A stretch of 23,206 bases of DNA from Calditrichota bacterium (GCA_013150955.1 JAADJD010000039.1:1-23206); one strand, 5' to 3'; shown: positions 1-9,129, numbered from the stretch's first letter. A program made the numbers and translations. Notes: a model not told the origin generated them from the letters alone.

Positions 1-91
1 ACTACAACTACGGCGGCGGGGTCTTCTCCGACAACAGCAACCCCACCTTCCGAAACTGCGTGTTCTCCAACAACATCGCCGACGATGGCGG
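1..91 (+). repeat. Internal direct repeat of the beta-helix gene, copy 1
   Basis: Bases 1-91 are identical to 1195-1281 apart from four extra bases here, in the AACCCCACCTTCCG region at about 40-53. The offset is 1194 bases. Similarity stops at base 92. Its left extent cannot be seen because the window starts inside it. Confidence 0.9.
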
Positions 92-1400
92 CGCCCTGGA
101 GGCCGTCAACTCCTCTACCGTCACCCTGGAAAACTGCCGCCTCGAAAACAACTCCGCCCGAAAAAACGGCGGCGCCATCTTCAGCTGGGGTGCCGCACTG
201 GTCATCGCCGACTCCTGTGTCCTGGTCAAAAACCAAAGCGGCACACAGGGTGGAGCCATCTTTACCGGAGGCAACGGACAAATCTCCGCTCAATACTGCA
301 CCATCACCAACAACGCCTCATCCAATGGCGGAGCCATCTTCGCCCAGGACAACACCTCACCAGCTCTAACCAACAGCATCATCTACTTCAACTGGCCCAA
401 TGAAATCGTGCCCGCCAACCTCAACAGCATCACCTACTGCAACGTACGCGGCGGATATCCCGGAACAGGAAATCTGGACACCGATCCCCTCTTCTGCAAC
501 TGGGAAGAAGGCCAATACACCCTGGCAGCAAACTCCCCCTGCCTCACAGCAGGCAGTGGCGGCACCCGCATGGGATACTTCGCCAGCAGCTGCCAGCCTG
601 TCTACCCGCGCACCCTAAACGTCCCCCAGGAATTCCCCACCATCCAGCAAGCCATTCTGGCTTCCTATCAGGGCGATACCGTACTGGTGGCACCAGGGGT
701 CTACCAGGAAAACATCGACCTGTGGGGACGGCGGGTCCTGTTGGCCTCCCATTTCATCCTCAGCAAAGACACCGCCCACATCTCCGCCACCGTCATCGAT
801 GGAGGAGGAACAGCGGTGAATCAATCGGTGATCACCATCAAACGGGGCGAAGATTCCCTCTGTGTGATCCAGGGCCTTACCCTCACCAATGGCATGGTGG
901 ACGCCGGCCATGGGGGCGGCATTACCATCAACAATGGCGCATCCCCACGCATCGAGGACTGCTACATCGTGGAAAACATCGGGCTCCTGAACACCACCTA
1001 CGGATGGGGCGGCATTGGCATCTGCAGCCTCAACGGATCCTCACCCGTATTCGAACGATGCATCATCCGGAAAAACATCGCCTCCGGATACGACAACGGC
1101 CGCCAACACCGCGGCGGGGGCGCCTATCTGTCCGGTGGCACGCCCATGTTCATCGACTGCCAATTCGACTCAAACATCGTGGCCTACCAGAGCTACTACA
1201 ACTACGGCGGCGGGGTCTTCTCCGACAACAGCAACCCCTCCGAAACTGCGTGTTCTCCAACAACATCGCCGACGATGGCGGTGGTCTCATTGCAGTCAAC
1301 TCCCCGAACATGGTCATTTCAAACAGTCTCTTCATTGGCAATCATTCCCGAAAGAGCGGCGCGGCGGTATACCTCTCCAGTTCAAATTCGAACCTGGTGA
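3..1400 (+). CDS. Secreted parallel beta-helix repeat protein, N-terminal part (5' truncated, frameshifted)
   Basis: The reading frame is open from the left edge, so the true start lies outside the window. The translation is rich in Asn, Gly, Ser and Cys with repeated GGAIF/GGGITI-type turns, as in polymorphic-outer-membrane or right-handed parallel beta-helix proteins. From about base 612 there is a NosD/DUF1565-like stretch (FPTIQQAILASYQGDTVLVA, then PGVYQENIDL). Near 480-560 there is a 'DTDPLF...SPCLTAG' cap typical of these proteins. The genuine frame ends at about 1238. A 4-base deletion relative to the copy at 1-91 then shifts translation into unrelated residues, and a stop follows at 1398-1400. 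The natural continuation is the frame at 1241-2122. Either the gene is a pseudogene, or the repeat was mis-assembled. Codons up to about 1250 end in C strikingly often. Ligand or substrate is unknown; adhesin or polysaccharide-binding roles are guesses. Confidence 0.75.
   Translation, partial: YNYGGGVFSDNSNPTFRNCVFSNNIADDGGALEAVNSSTVTLENCRLENNSARKNGGAIFSWGAALVIADSCVLVKNQSGTQGGAIFTGGNGQISAQYCTITNNASSNGGAIFAQDNTSPALTNSIIYFNWPNEIVPANLNSITYCNVRGGYPGTGNLDTDPLFCNWEEGQYTLAANSPCLTAGSGGTRMGYFASSCQPVYPRTLNVPQEFPTIQQAILASYQGDTVLVAPGVYQENIDLWGRRVLLASHFILSKDTAHISATVIDGGGTAVNQSVITIKRGEDSLCVIQGLTLTNGMVDAGHGGGITINNGASPRIEDCYIVENIGLLNTTYGWGGIGICSLNGSSPVFERCIIRKNIASGYDNGRQHRGGGAYLSGGTPMFIDCQFDSNIVAYQSYYNYGGGVFSDNSNPSETACSPTTSPTMAVVSLQSTPRTWSFQTVSSLAIIPERAARRYTSPVQIRTW
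1195..1281 (+). repeat. Internal direct repeat of the beta-helix gene, copy 2, carrying a 4-base deletion
   Basis: This copy is identical to bases 1-91 except that ACCT (placement ambiguous by a base or so) is missing after about 1238. The loss converts the frame NPTFRNC of copy 1 into NPSETAC and breaks the gene. Outside the segment the two regions diverge quickly, so this is a short, very recent or conversion-homogenised repeat. Confidence 0.9.
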
Positions 1401-2122
1401 ACAACACCTTTTACCGTAACCTGGCATCCGGTGCCGGTGGCGGGATAGCGTGTAACAACTCCAGCCCGATTATTATGAATACCATCATGTGGGAGGATTC
1501 ATCCACAACAGGAGACAATGAAATTCATGTTTTTAGTGGCACCCCGACTGTCCAGTACACCAACATCCAGGGCGGCTGGTCTGGCACCGGAAACATCAAT
1601 CTCGATCCTATTTTCGCTGATACGGTTCATTTCTATCTGGATCCCTCTTCCCCCTGTATCGATGCGGGTAATCCCGATGCGTCTTACAACGACCTGGAAG
1701 ATCCCGATCGTCCGGGTTTTGCGCGATTTCCGGCAATGGGCACCTTACGCAACGACATGGGCGCATATGGGGGTCCCGGCATCGCAGAGTGGATCATCAC
1801 CGGCATAAAAGAAGACACTAATCTCCCAAACGGGAATTGGCCAGACCAGTTGGAACTATACCAGAACTTCCCCAATCCGTTCAATCCCACAACTACCATT
1901 AAATACTTTCTCCCCACCGGTGGGAAGGTAGAAATTGCAATTTTTAATGCGCTGGGACAGCGAATAAAAGTATGGGTAAACCCCTATCAGGAAGCCGGTG
2001 CGCATAAAGTTGTGTGGGATGGAACCACGGATTCGGGCCAGCAGGCTGGCAGTGGCCTTTATTTCTATCGCATACGAACCGGACAACACACCATAATTCG
2101 GAAGATGATTTTACTCCGCTGA
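1241..2122 (+). CDS. C-terminal part of the beta-helix protein with T9SS sorting domain
   Basis: This frame resumes the protein after the frameshift at about 1239: RNCVFSNNIADDGG matches the first repeat copy exactly. It contains further beta-helix turns, then a 'LDPIFAD...SPCIDAGNP...NDMGAYGGPG' segment typical of the end of such domains (about 1591-1780). The C-terminus, from about 1849, is a textbook type A type IX secretion sorting domain: YQNFPNPFNPTTTIKYFLP, then IFNALGQRI, AGAHKVVWDG and SGLYFYR. This fold directs outer-membrane export and anchoring in FCB bacteria. No convincing independent start exists; the first ATG in frame is at 1310. I therefore treat this as the severed 3' half of the preceding gene rather than a separate one. 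Without a frame repair the upstream product would lose its sorting signal and remain periplasmic. Confidence 0.8.
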   Translation, partial: RNCVFSNNIADDGGGLIAVNSPNMVISNSLFIGNHSRKSGAAVYLSSSNSNLVNNTFYRNLASGAGGGIACNNSSPIIMNTIMWEDSSTTGDNEIHVFSGTPTVQYTNIQGGWSGTGNINLDPIFADTVHFYLDPSSPCIDAGNPDASYNDLEDPDRPGFARFPAMGTLRNDMGAYGGPGIAEWIITGIKEDTNLPNGNWPDQLELYQNFPNPFNPTTTIKYFLPTGGKVEIAIFNALGQRIKVWVNPYQEAGAHKVVWDGTTDSGQQAGSGLYFYRIRTGQHTIIRKMILLR

Positions 2123-2137
2123 ACGGTTGATGATTGG

Positions 2138-2250
2138 TTTCATTCGCGTGATTCGCGGTTTATTGCATAATTCGGGATAATTTTACTTGAAACAGTTGAT
2201 TTGAATCAGATGAAATCACGCATTCGCCGGTTTTGCATGCCTAATCCCGG
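2138..2250 (+). repeat. Degenerate right-end fragments of the intergenic inverted-repeat element
   Basis: Bases 2138-2176 (TTTCATTCGCGTGATTCGCG onward) match the right end of the dispersed element seen at 14236-14275. A weaker, similar block lies at about 2200-2250 (ATCACGCATTCGCCGG). Both look like decayed solo ends. The gap between the beta-helix gene and lpxH, 2123-2598, holds nothing but these fragments, copy A and about 170 bases with no recognisable content. Confidence 0.55.
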
Positions 2251-2254
2251 ATTG

Positions 2255-2423
2255 ATCCCAGATTAAGCAATAGCCTACGAATTACACGAATTAACACCAA
2301 TAAAACCAATAAAATACTTTGGATTGTGTCTGAATGAAAATGTGTTCCAGGGTTTATTCGCGATTTTGTAGATATGTTTTGGTTTCAGTCGTGCGATTCC
2401 TGGTTTAATGCATTATTTGGGTT
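2255..2423 (+). repeat. Dispersed inverted-repeat (MITE-like) element, copy A
   Basis: The left end at 2255-2294 and the reverse complement of the right end at 2384-2423 resemble each other over about 40 bases (CCCA...CTACGAAT.ACACGAAT type). The core at 2321-2382 differs from the core of copy B (14173-14234) at only two of 62 positions. No open frame or protein similarity is visible. It sits between convergent gene ends. A weak second right end may follow at about 2430-2466. Confidence 0.75.
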
Positions 2424-2598
2424 GATATGAACAAATTCATCGCGGATCGATTGTTCACCCTGGGTTGAAATTTCTCCACCCTGGCTCAATTGTCGGCTAT
2501 TTTCGTATCCTCAAAATTTTCCTGCACAAATCCCAACACCTTTCCAACGAAACTCAGCCGGACATCACCATCCAGAGCATTGATCCCGGTGCCCTCAT

Positions 2599-3333
2599 CT
2601 ATCCAGCTCCCCCGTGCCAGCGCTTTAATTCCAAACTTTCCCCATCAAAAACGGCATAGGTAAAATGATCGATCCAGTCTCCCAGGTTCACATAAACCTT
2701 TTCCCCGATGATCTGGTAATTGGGCATGTGAAGGTGTCCCATCACCACAAAGTCAAACCCTTCCTGAAACTTTTCGATTGCCAGTTGCAGGTAATCGGTG
2801 TCGTTGGGCACCCCACTCCGGGCAGTGTGTTCCCGGCTCAGGGAGGAAATCCACTTTGCGAAGGGAATGCCAATATCCGGGTGAATCAAACTGTACAAAA
2901 ATATGTTGATCTTATTCCGAAAGATGCGCCTGAGTAGACGGTAGCCCCGGTCATCCCGCGCAATCCCATCCCCGTGATTGATGTAAAATCGCTTATCCTC
3001 GATCATGCAATCCAGCGGATCCATGTGAATCCGGAAATTCATTTCCCGGGAGAGGAAATCGCGCATCCAGAAATCGTGGTTCCCCGCAATGTAGTGCAGT
3101 TCTTTTCCCAGCTCGTTCAAATGATTCAATGCGCACAGCACTCGCGTATATCCCCGCGGAATCACCGTGCGATACTCAAACCAGAAATCGAACAGATCGC
3201 CTACAATAAACAGCCGATCACCGGTGGTAGCAACATGATCCAGAAAGGAGAGCAACTTTCGCTCTTTAACCCGCTCCGACTTCGTATTGGCCATCCCCAG
3301 GTGCACATCCGAAATGAAGTACGATAAACCCAT
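2599..3333 (-). CDS. lpxH: UDP-2,3-diacylglucosamine diphosphatase LpxH
   Basis: This 244-residue metallophosphoesterase matches the LpxH family, which hydrolyses UDP-2,3-diacylglucosamine to lipid X and UMP in lipid A synthesis at the inner-membrane face. All metal-site motifs are present in order: SDVHLG (D9, H11), GDLFDFW (D46, D49), GNHD (N85, H86), HGD (H120, D122) and GHLHMP (H200, H202). Length is close to the roughly 240 residues of E. coli LpxH. The ATG at 3331-3333 is immediately followed by the first motif, so it is the only sensible start. The gene is divergent from lepA and stands alone. It supports a diderm organism that makes lipid A. A related metallophosphoesterase with a different substrate is the main alternative. 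Confidence 0.85.
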   Translation of the reverse strand: MGLSYFISDVHLGMANTKSERVKERKLLSFLDHVATTGDRLFIVGDLFDFWFEYRTVIPRGYTRVLCALNHLNELGKELHYIAGNHDFWMRDFLSREMNFRIHMDPLDCMIEDKRFYINHGDGIARDDRGYRLLRRIFRNKINIFLYSLIHPDIGIPFAKWISSLSREHTARSGVPNDTDYLQLAIEKFQEGFDFVVMGHLHMPNYQIIGEKVYVNLGDWIDHFTYAVFDGESLELKRWHGGAG

Positions 3334-3393
3334 TGTCCCGCCAAACCTCGTTTTCTACGGCATTATTCCCAACCGAAATGGTTTGTAATTCGT

Positions 3394-3422
3394 TTGACAA
3401 ATCCTTTTTCTGCGCTTAAATT
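3394..3422 (+). promoter_or_regulatory. Candidate sigma70-type promoter for the lepA operon
   Basis: A perfect TTGACA at 3394-3399 is followed after 17 bases by TAAATT at 3417-3422 (4 of 6 to TATAAT). It lies about 80 bases before the lepA ATG, in the only AT-rich divergent gap upstream of the block. If the organism uses a Bacteroidota-type promoter instead, this match would be accidental. Confidence 0.4.
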
Positions 3423-3501
3423 TTCATACTTTAGTAATTAAATGAATCCGTAAGGCTTTTGCAGTAAAAAAATAAATTTGAGATAACGAAACGACTACTC
3501 G

Positions 3502-5301
3502 ATGGAAATAAAAAACATTCGGAATTTTTGCATCATCGCCCACATCGATCATGGGAAATCCACCCTGGCAGATCGGCTGCTGGAATACACAGGTGCCCTT
3601 CATCAACGCAAGCTGCAGGAGCAGGTACTGGACAGCATGGATCTGGAGCGGGAGCGGGGTATTACCATCAAAGCGCATGCTGTGCGAATGGACTATCGGA
3701 CTCCCGAGGGTGCCCATTATGTTTTCAATTTGATCGATACCCCCGGTCATGTGGACTTTACCTACGAAGTATCCCGCAGCCTGGCCGCTGCGGAGGGAGC
3801 TTTGCTTCTGGTAGACGCCGCGCAGGGGGTAGAAGCCCAGACGATCAGCAATCTCTACCAGGCCATTGAAAACGATCTGGTCATTATCCCCATTATCAAT
3901 AAAATCGACCTGCCCAATGCCCAGGTCGACGCCGTAAAGCACCAGATCCTGGAATTGATTGGATGCGAGGAAGACGAGATTCTTCTGGTAAGTGCCAAGA
4001 CCGGCGAAGGGGTGGCCGATGTGGTTCAGGCGATCATCGATCGGATTCCCCCACCCAAGGGGGATCCCCACGCTCCGTTGCAGGCGCTGATCTTCGACTC
4101 CAGTTTCGATGTGTACCGGGGCGTGGTTGCCCTGATACGCATATTTAACGGCGAGATTCAGGTTGGCGACAAAATCCGTTTCATGGCCACCGGTCGCGAA
4201 TTTGAAGTGGAAGAAGTGGGTACCCTTCTACTAAAACGCATTCCCAGCAAAAAACTCACCACTGGCGAGGTTGGCTATCTCATCTGCGGGGCCAAAAATG
4301 TTCGCGACATCCGCGTGGGCGATACGGTTACCCACGCCAGGCGTCCGGCGGAGAAACCCCTTCCCGGATACCGACAGGTTAAACCCATGGTATTTGCTGG
4401 AATCTACCCGGTAGATAGCCAGGACTTTGAAGATTTACGAAACGCCCTGGAGCGGCTGGCGCTAAATGATTCTTCCCTGCATTTCGAACCGGAAACCTCC
4501 TCTGCGCTGGGATTTGGCTTCCGCTGCGGTTTCCTGGGACTGCTTCACATGGAAATTGTGCAGGAGCGACTGGAGCGGGAGTTTGGCCAGAACATCATCG
4601 TAACCACTCCCAACGTGGTCTACAAAATCACCACCACAGATGGCGAGGAACTGTACATCGATAATCCGGCCAAAATGCCGCCACCGGTCAAGATCGCAAA
4701 GTTCGAAGAACCGTACATCGACGCGCATATCATCACCCCGCCCGAATACATTGGCAACATCATGAAACTGGCCAGCGAGAAGCGGGGAATCTTAAAAAAC
4801 ACCACCTACCTGGATCCCACACGAGCGGATTTACACTACCTCTTTCCCCTTTCGGAAGTTATTTTCGACTTCTTTGACCGGCTCAAATCGGTTAGCCGGG
4901 GATATGCCTCGCTGGACTACGAATTTGCGGGTTACCGGGAATCGGAACTGGTGAAGCTGGATATATTGATTAATGGGGAAGTGCTGGATGCCCTGTCGGC
5001 CATTGTTCACAAGGATCGGGCGTACGATTACGGCCGCAAGCTGTGCCAGAAACTTCGCCGGCTCATTCCCCGACAATTGTTTGAAGTGGTCATTCAGGCC
5101 GCCATTGGCAGCCGGGTCATTGCCAGAGAAACGGTAAAACCCCTGCGAAAAAATGTACTGGCAAAATGTTACGGCGGTGACGTGACCCGGAAACGGAAAC
5201 TGCTGGAAAAGCAGAAAGAAGGAAAAAAACGCATGAAACAGGTGGGACGGGTCGAAATTCCCCAGGAAGCCTTTCTGGCCGTGCTTTCGGCCGATGAATA
5301 A
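3502..5301 (+). CDS. lepA: Translation factor LepA (EF4, back-translocating GTPase)
   Basis: This 599-residue protein is the full usual length of LepA, a ribosome-dependent GTPase in the cytoplasm. The G motifs are intact: AHIDHGKST at 13-21, RGIT from 52, DTPGH at 79-83, NKID at 133-136 and SAKTG from 164. LepA-type domains II and III follow, then the LepA-specific C-terminus ending [18 protein letters not shown]. The start follows a poor Shine-Dalgarno context (AACGAAACGACTACTCG), but residues 1-12 align with the family, so ATG 3502 is sound. It leads a rightward block with lepB and hemW, an order seen in many bacteria (lepA-lepB in E. coli). Nothing is odd in the sequence. Confidence 0.97.
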   Translation: MEIKNIRNFCIIAHIDHGKSTLADRLLEYTGALHQRKLQEQVLDSMDLERERGITIKAHAVRMDYRTPEGAHYVFNLIDTPGHVDFTYEVSRSLAAAEGALLLVDAAQGVEAQTISNLYQAIENDLVIIPIINKIDLPNAQVDAVKHQILELIGCEEDEILLVSAKTGEGVADVVQAIIDRIPPPKGDPHAPLQALIFDSSFDVYRGVVALIRIFNGEIQVGDKIRFMATGREFEVEEVGTLLLKRIPSKKLTTGEVGYLICGAKNVRDIRVGDTVTHARRPAEKPLPGYRQVKPMVFAGIYPVDSQDFEDLRNALERLALNDSSLHFEPETSSALGFGFRCGFLGLLHMEIVQERLEREFGQNIIVTTPNVVYKITTTDGEELYIDNPAKMPPPVKIAKFEEPYIDAHIITPPEYIGNIMKLASEKRGILKNTTYLDPTRADLHYLFPLSEVIFDFFDRLKSVSRGYASLDYEFAGYRESELVKLDILINGEVLDALSAIVHKDRAYDYGRKLCQKLRRLIPRQLFEVVIQAAIGSRVIARETVKPLRKNVLAKCYGGDVTRKRKLLEKQKEGKKRMKQVGRVEIPQEAFLAVLSADE

Positions 5302-5382
5302 CACCCGCTCCCCACGATAACCAATCGATCGGAACATAATTGCCCCTTTAGCGAATAAATGGTCGAGTTTGATTGCATGAAC

Positions 5383-5390
5383 GGAGGTGA
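5383..5390 (+). promoter_or_regulatory. Strong ribosome binding site fixing the GTG start of lepB
   Basis: GGAGGTGA lies six bases before GTG 5397. No ATG nearby gives the signal-peptidase frame, so this site decides a GTG start. The upstream ATG at 5377 opens only a seven-codon frame that ends on the start codon. Confidence 0.8.
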
Positions 5391-5396
5391 CCAACT

Positions 5397-6116
5397 GTGA
5401 AACCCGCAGAAAAATACTGGGATGGCATCAAGGCAATTCTGATTGCCGTACTGGTGGCACTGACCCTGCGCCAATTTGTTATTGCCGCTTACAAAATCCC
5501 AACCGGTTCCATGGAAGACACCCTGTTGATCGGGGACTTTCTACTGGTGAACAAATTTGCTTACGGTGCCCAAACACCGGACTGGATTGGCATTCCCTTT
5601 ACCCGCGGGCATCGGATTCTGGGAATTCCCACTGGTTTTGATGTACCCGACTGGCTCCACATTCGCTTTCCGGCCCTGACCAAGCCGGAACCGTACGACA
5701 TCGTGGTGTTCAAGTATCCGCGGGATCCACGCCTGGAGTACATCAAACGATGCGTGGCCGTGGGTGGCCAGACCATCGAAGTGGTAAACAAAGAAGTGTT
5801 TGTGGACGGGAAACCGTTCCCCAAGCCGCCGAAAATGAAACATATCGATCCCTACATCATCGCGCGAGATGATCCCTTTGGTCGGGGATTTCAGGTGTTT
5901 CAACCCGGCCTGGGCAGCCGCGATAACTTTGGCCCCTACACGGTGCCCGAGGGACATTATTTCATGATGGGCGACAATCGAGACAATAGCTCCGACAGTC
6001 GGGAATGGGGACCCGTTCCCCCACAAAACATCGTCGGTAAACCTTTGATCATTTACTTATCCCTGAATTCCATGTATAACATTCGCTGGAATCGATTGGG
6101 AATGGTAATTCGCTGA
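5397..6116 (+). CDS. lepB: Signal peptidase I
   Basis: This 239-residue type I leader peptidase removes signal peptides from exported proteins on the outer face of the cytoplasmic membrane. One N-terminal membrane segment (about 11-31) precedes the catalytic serine in PTGSME (S38). The lysine general base is K117 in RLEYIKRCVAVGG. The conserved box GDNRDNSSDSR lies at about 195-205. Start codon is GTG. It sits 95 bases after lepA and its stop overlaps the hemW start (TGATG), implying co-transcription and translational coupling. The only unusual part is an insert of about 40 residues between S38 and K117 (around 58-95), longer than in minimal Gram-positive enzymes but normal for diderms. Confidence 0.95.
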   Translation: MKPAEKYWDGIKAILIAVLVALTLRQFVIAAYKIPTGSMEDTLLIGDFLLVNKFAYGAQTPDWIGIPFTRGHRILGIPTGFDVPDWLHIRFPALTKPEPYDIVVFKYPRDPRLEYIKRCVAVGGQTIEVVNKEVFVDGKPFPKPPKMKHIDPYIIARDDPFGRGFQVFQPGLGSRDNFGPYTVPEGHYFMMGDNRDNSSDSREWGPVPPQNIVGKPLIIYLSLNSMYNIRWNRLGMVIR

Positions 6117-7249
6117 TGACCCAGAACGCCGGGCTTTACATACACATTCCGTTTTGCGAACGGAAATGTGGGTATTGTGATTTTTACTCCATTACCCGCC
6201 TGGACCTGATAGAGGCCTTTGTGCAGGCCCTGATAAAAGAAATGGCCATGCTGGCCCCCGCTTTCGAATCGGTACAATTCCAGACGGTGTTTTTCGGGGG
6301 AGGAACGCCATCGCTGTTGTCCCCTTCACAGATACACCACATATTCGATGCGCTTTACCACCACTTTACGATTCACCCCGACGCAGAGATCACCCTGGAA
6401 GCCAATCCCGGCACCCTGAATCGGGAGAAGCTGGAGCACTACCGGGAGCTGGGCATTAACCGATTGAGCCTGGGGGTACAGAGCTTTCATCCCGGAGAAT
6501 TACATTTTCTGGGTCGCATCCACACCGCAGAGGATGTGATTCACAACGTGACCCTGGCACGCCAGGTGGGATTCCAGAACATCAATCTGGATCTCATGAC
6601 CGCCTTCCCAGGACTGACCCCTGAATCCTTCCAGAAAACGCTGGAGCAGGCCGTTGCGCTGCAACCGGAACACATCTCCTGTTACACCCTGATTTTCGAA
6701 CCGGGTACTCCTTTTCACCATCAATTGATAAATGGGAAAATGCAACCGGTACCGGACGATGCCGAAGCCGCCTTCTACCAGCAGGCCCGGCAATTCCTTG
6801 AAAAACAGGGATACCTGCAGTACGAGATCTCCAATTATGCTCGCGGAGAGGCATTTATCTGTCGGCACAATTGCATATACTGGGAATATAAACCTTACCT
6901 GGGTCTGGGGCCATCGGCCCACTCGTTTTACGACAACCAGCGGCGGGCCAACGTGCGTTCTGTGCAGGCCTACATCCGGAAACTCGCCGCCGGGCAGTTG
7001 CCCCTTCAATTTCGCGAATCCCTTACCCTGGAACAACAAATGTTCGAATATATCTTCTTACACCTGCGGTTACGCAAGGGGCTGGATTTGCAGGCGTTTC
7101 AGGAACGGTTCGGTACGGACTTCGTTTCTCGCTATCGGGAAACGCTGGATCGACTGTTGGAGAACGGGTTCATTGAACCACCCAATGGATTCTTAAAATT
7201 AAGCGAAAAAGGCTGGTTGATGGCGGACAGCATCGCCACCTATTTTTGA
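6116..7249 (+). CDS. hemW: HemW-type radical SAM heme chaperone
   Basis: This 377-residue protein belongs to the HemN/HemW radical SAM family. The cluster ligands are C14, C18 and C21 in PFCERKCGYCDF, and the GGGTP SAM-binding motif is at 61-65. The HNxxYW heme-binding signature of HemW is present as HNCIYW (251-256). The protein also begins straight at the radical SAM core, without the extra N-terminal extension and fourth cysteine of true coproporphyrinogen oxidase HemN. Both points favour HemW, which delivers heme to membrane respiratory enzymes. The ATG overlaps the lepB stop by one base. The C-terminal HemN_C winged-helix region (about 295-370) is complete. Older annotations would call it oxygen-independent coproporphyrinogen III oxidase. 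Confidence 0.9.
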   Translation: MTQNAGLYIHIPFCERKCGYCDFYSITRLDLIEAFVQALIKEMAMLAPAFESVQFQTVFFGGGTPSLLSPSQIHHIFDALYHHFTIHPDAEITLEANPGTLNREKLEHYRELGINRLSLGVQSFHPGELHFLGRIHTAEDVIHNVTLARQVGFQNINLDLMTAFPGLTPESFQKTLEQAVALQPEHISCYTLIFEPGTPFHHQLINGKMQPVPDDAEAAFYQQARQFLEKQGYLQYEISNYARGEAFICRHNCIYWEYKPYLGLGPSAHSFYDNQRRANVRSVQAYIRKLAAGQLPLQFRESLTLEQQMFEYIFLHLRLRKGLDLQAFQERFGTDFVSRYRETLDRLLENGFIEPPNGFLKLSEKGWLMADSIATYF

Positions 7250-7281
7250 ATCCGCACATGAATGAAAAGGACAATGCATTG

Positions 7282-9129
7282 ATGCGTGAAAGGCGGCTAT
7301 ATTTTCTCTGGGGGGTTCTGCCTCTTTTGCTAATTTTCTGGGGAATTTCCCTGAACGCCCAGCAGAACCCGGCCGCGCGGCAAAGTGATCGCGCCATGCA
7401 GCAGTACCGGCTGGCTCAGACGTACCAGCAGCTGGGCGATCACGAAATGGCCGCCCGGATTCTGGAAAACCTGCATCGCCAGCAGCCCCAGAATCTTCTA
7501 TTTTACGAAGCACTGCTGGAATCCTACCTGTTCCTTTCCCGGCTGGACAAAGCCGAGAAATTGATCGAGCAGCAACGGGCACTGCATCCCGGAAACGTTC
7601 GTTTCGACATCGACAGAGGGCTGGTGCTCTACAAAAAAGGGCAGCAGGAAGCCGCCCTGCAGCTTTGGCAATCCATCCTCCAAAAACGGAAAAATGACGT
7701 CACCGTATACACCATGATCGCCAATGCCATGTGGCAAAATCGGCTGTACGACGAAGCCCTGGACGTTTACAAAGCCGCGTATCGCCAATTTCCCGGTCGC
7801 ACCTACCTGCTGCAAAACATTGCCAATCTTTATCGCATGCGGATGCAGTACCGGCAGGCCCTGATCTACTACCTGGAATATTTAAAACGGGAACCGGATC
7901 GTTACCGGGGAATCATTCGTCAGATACTCACGTTTCGTTTGACCGATGAACAGGCCGATAGCCTGATTCAATTTCTAAAGAACGAAGCCCGTCTGGATAC
8001 CGATTCGCCTCAAATCAAACTGCTCATCGCCAAATTCTATCAAAAATATCAGCATTACGAAGATGCCCTGAAAATGTACCTGGAAATCCAGGGGAATAAA
8101 GACACCTACGGGTATTTACTGGATTTTGCCCGCGCGGCGCAGAACGACTCGGCCTTTGCGGAAGCGCTGAAAGCCTACGAAGCCTTCATCGCCCGCTTCC
8201 CGCATTCACCGGACATTTTACGCGCCTATCAGGGAGCGGCCTACTGCCATCTGGCACTGGCCCGGATGAACAACGATGTTCACCACGCCCGCCAGGCCCT
8301 GAATATCATTCAAACGGTGCGCGACCGGCATTCCAATCAAAATCAGATTGCCCGCCTGAGGATGCTGGAGGCCGATATTTACAAAACATTTTTCTTCGAT
8401 ATCGATCGCGCGTTACAGATTTACCGGGAATTGTTCCAGGCCTTCCCCAAGCGTCCCGACATTGCAGAAACGGCCCGCATTCGCGCGGCAGAGTGCTACC
8501 TGATCCGGGGGGAACTGGATGCCGCCCGGCAGGTGCTGAAACCCATCCGCACCCGCCAGCGCAAACCGGAAGCACTTTACCTGATGGCCCGCATTGCGTT
8601 CTATCAGCAAAAGTACGATCAGGTAAAGCAGTTCCTGAACGAGATCATTCGCCAGGAAGGCATCTCCGGAAACATGATTAACGATGCCCTGCAACTGCTG
8701 CTGTGGATTGATTACCAGGAAACCGCCCCACGGGCACTGCAGTTGTACAGCCAGGCGGACTTACTGCTCTTTCAGCAAAAGAAATCGGAAGCGTTGAAAA
8801 AAATTGAGGATGCCCTGAACCAGGAAATGCCGGCCGATTTTCGCGCCCGCTTGCTGCTTCAGGCGGCTGACCTGGCGGACGATCTGGCACAATACGACCA
8901 GGCCATTCAATTACTCAACACGTTTTTTCAGGACAAGACCCTTTCCGTTTACGCCGACGAGGCGCTGTACCGGCTGGGAACCATTTTTCTCCGCCGTTTA
9001 AACAATCCCACGGAAGCGTTCCTGATTTATGACCGGCTGCTCAGCGAATTCCCCAACAGTCCTTACGCAAACGCGGCTCGGGATCGTTTAAGAGAAATTC
9101 GAGAAAAACATCCGGATTTAGTGCCATGA
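7282..9129 (+). CDS. Secreted tetratricopeptide-repeat protein
   Basis: This protein of about 615 residues has a cleavable-looking signal (MRERRLYFLWGVLPLLLIF, with a likely cut after LNA) followed almost wholly by TPR-type helical pairs. Clear units are at QYRLAQTYQQLGDHEMAARI, YDEALDVYKAAYRQFPG, YEDALKMYLEI and, at the end, YRLGTIF...AFLIYDRLLSEFPNSP. TPR scaffolds mediate protein contacts; the C-terminal units resemble YbgF/BamD-type repeats, suggesting a periplasmic envelope role, which is inference. The frame is open from TTG 7246 and ATG 7258. I chose ATG 7282 because AAAGGA precedes it by 11-12 bases and it yields a compact basic-hydrophobic signal peptide. The stop overlaps the next ATG (ATGA), so the two genes are coupled. 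Confidence 0.85.
   Translation: MRERRLYFLWGVLPLLLIFWGISLNAQQNPAARQSDRAMQQYRLAQTYQQLGDHEMAARILENLHRQQPQNLLFYEALLESYLFLSRLDKAEKLIEQQRALHPGNVRFDIDRGLVLYKKGQQEAALQLWQSILQKRKNDVTVYTMIANAMWQNRLYDEALDVYKAAYRQFPGRTYLLQNIANLYRMRMQYRQALIYYLEYLKREPDRYRGIIRQILTFRLTDEQADSLIQFLKNEARLDTDSPQIKLLIAKFYQKYQHYEDALKMYLEIQGNKDTYGYLLDFARAAQNDSAFAEALKAYEAFIARFPHSPDILRAYQGAAYCHLALARMNNDVHHARQALNIIQTVRDRHSNQNQIARLRMLEADIYKTFFFDIDRALQIYRELFQAFPKRPDIAETARIRAAECYLIRGELDAARQVLKPIRTRQRKPEALYLMARIAFYQQKYDQVKQFLNEIIRQEGISGNMINDALQLLLWIDYQETAPRALQLYSQADLLLFQQKKSEALKKIEDALNQEMPADFRARLLLQAADLADDLAQYDQAIQLLNTFFQDKTLSVYADEALYRLGTIFLRRLNNPTEAFLIYDRLLSEFPNSPYANAARDRLREIREKHPDLVP

Noticed and set aside
722-1238. Open frame starting at 722 on the plus strand, continuous with the T9SS domain frame
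   Set aside because: Its first ~170 residues are Arg/His/Pro-rich out-of-frame translation of the beta-helix repeat. Only the part after about 1239 is genuine, so I do not take 722 as a start.
2465-2659. Short plus-strand frame overlapping the end of lpxH
   Set aside because: It has no family similarity and no ribosome binding site, and it runs into the antisense of lpxH.
5377-5400. Seven-codon ATG frame ending on the lepB GTG start
   Set aside because: It has no ribosome binding site of its own and contains the lepB site. It is most simply chance, although stop/start overlap could be read as a leader peptide.
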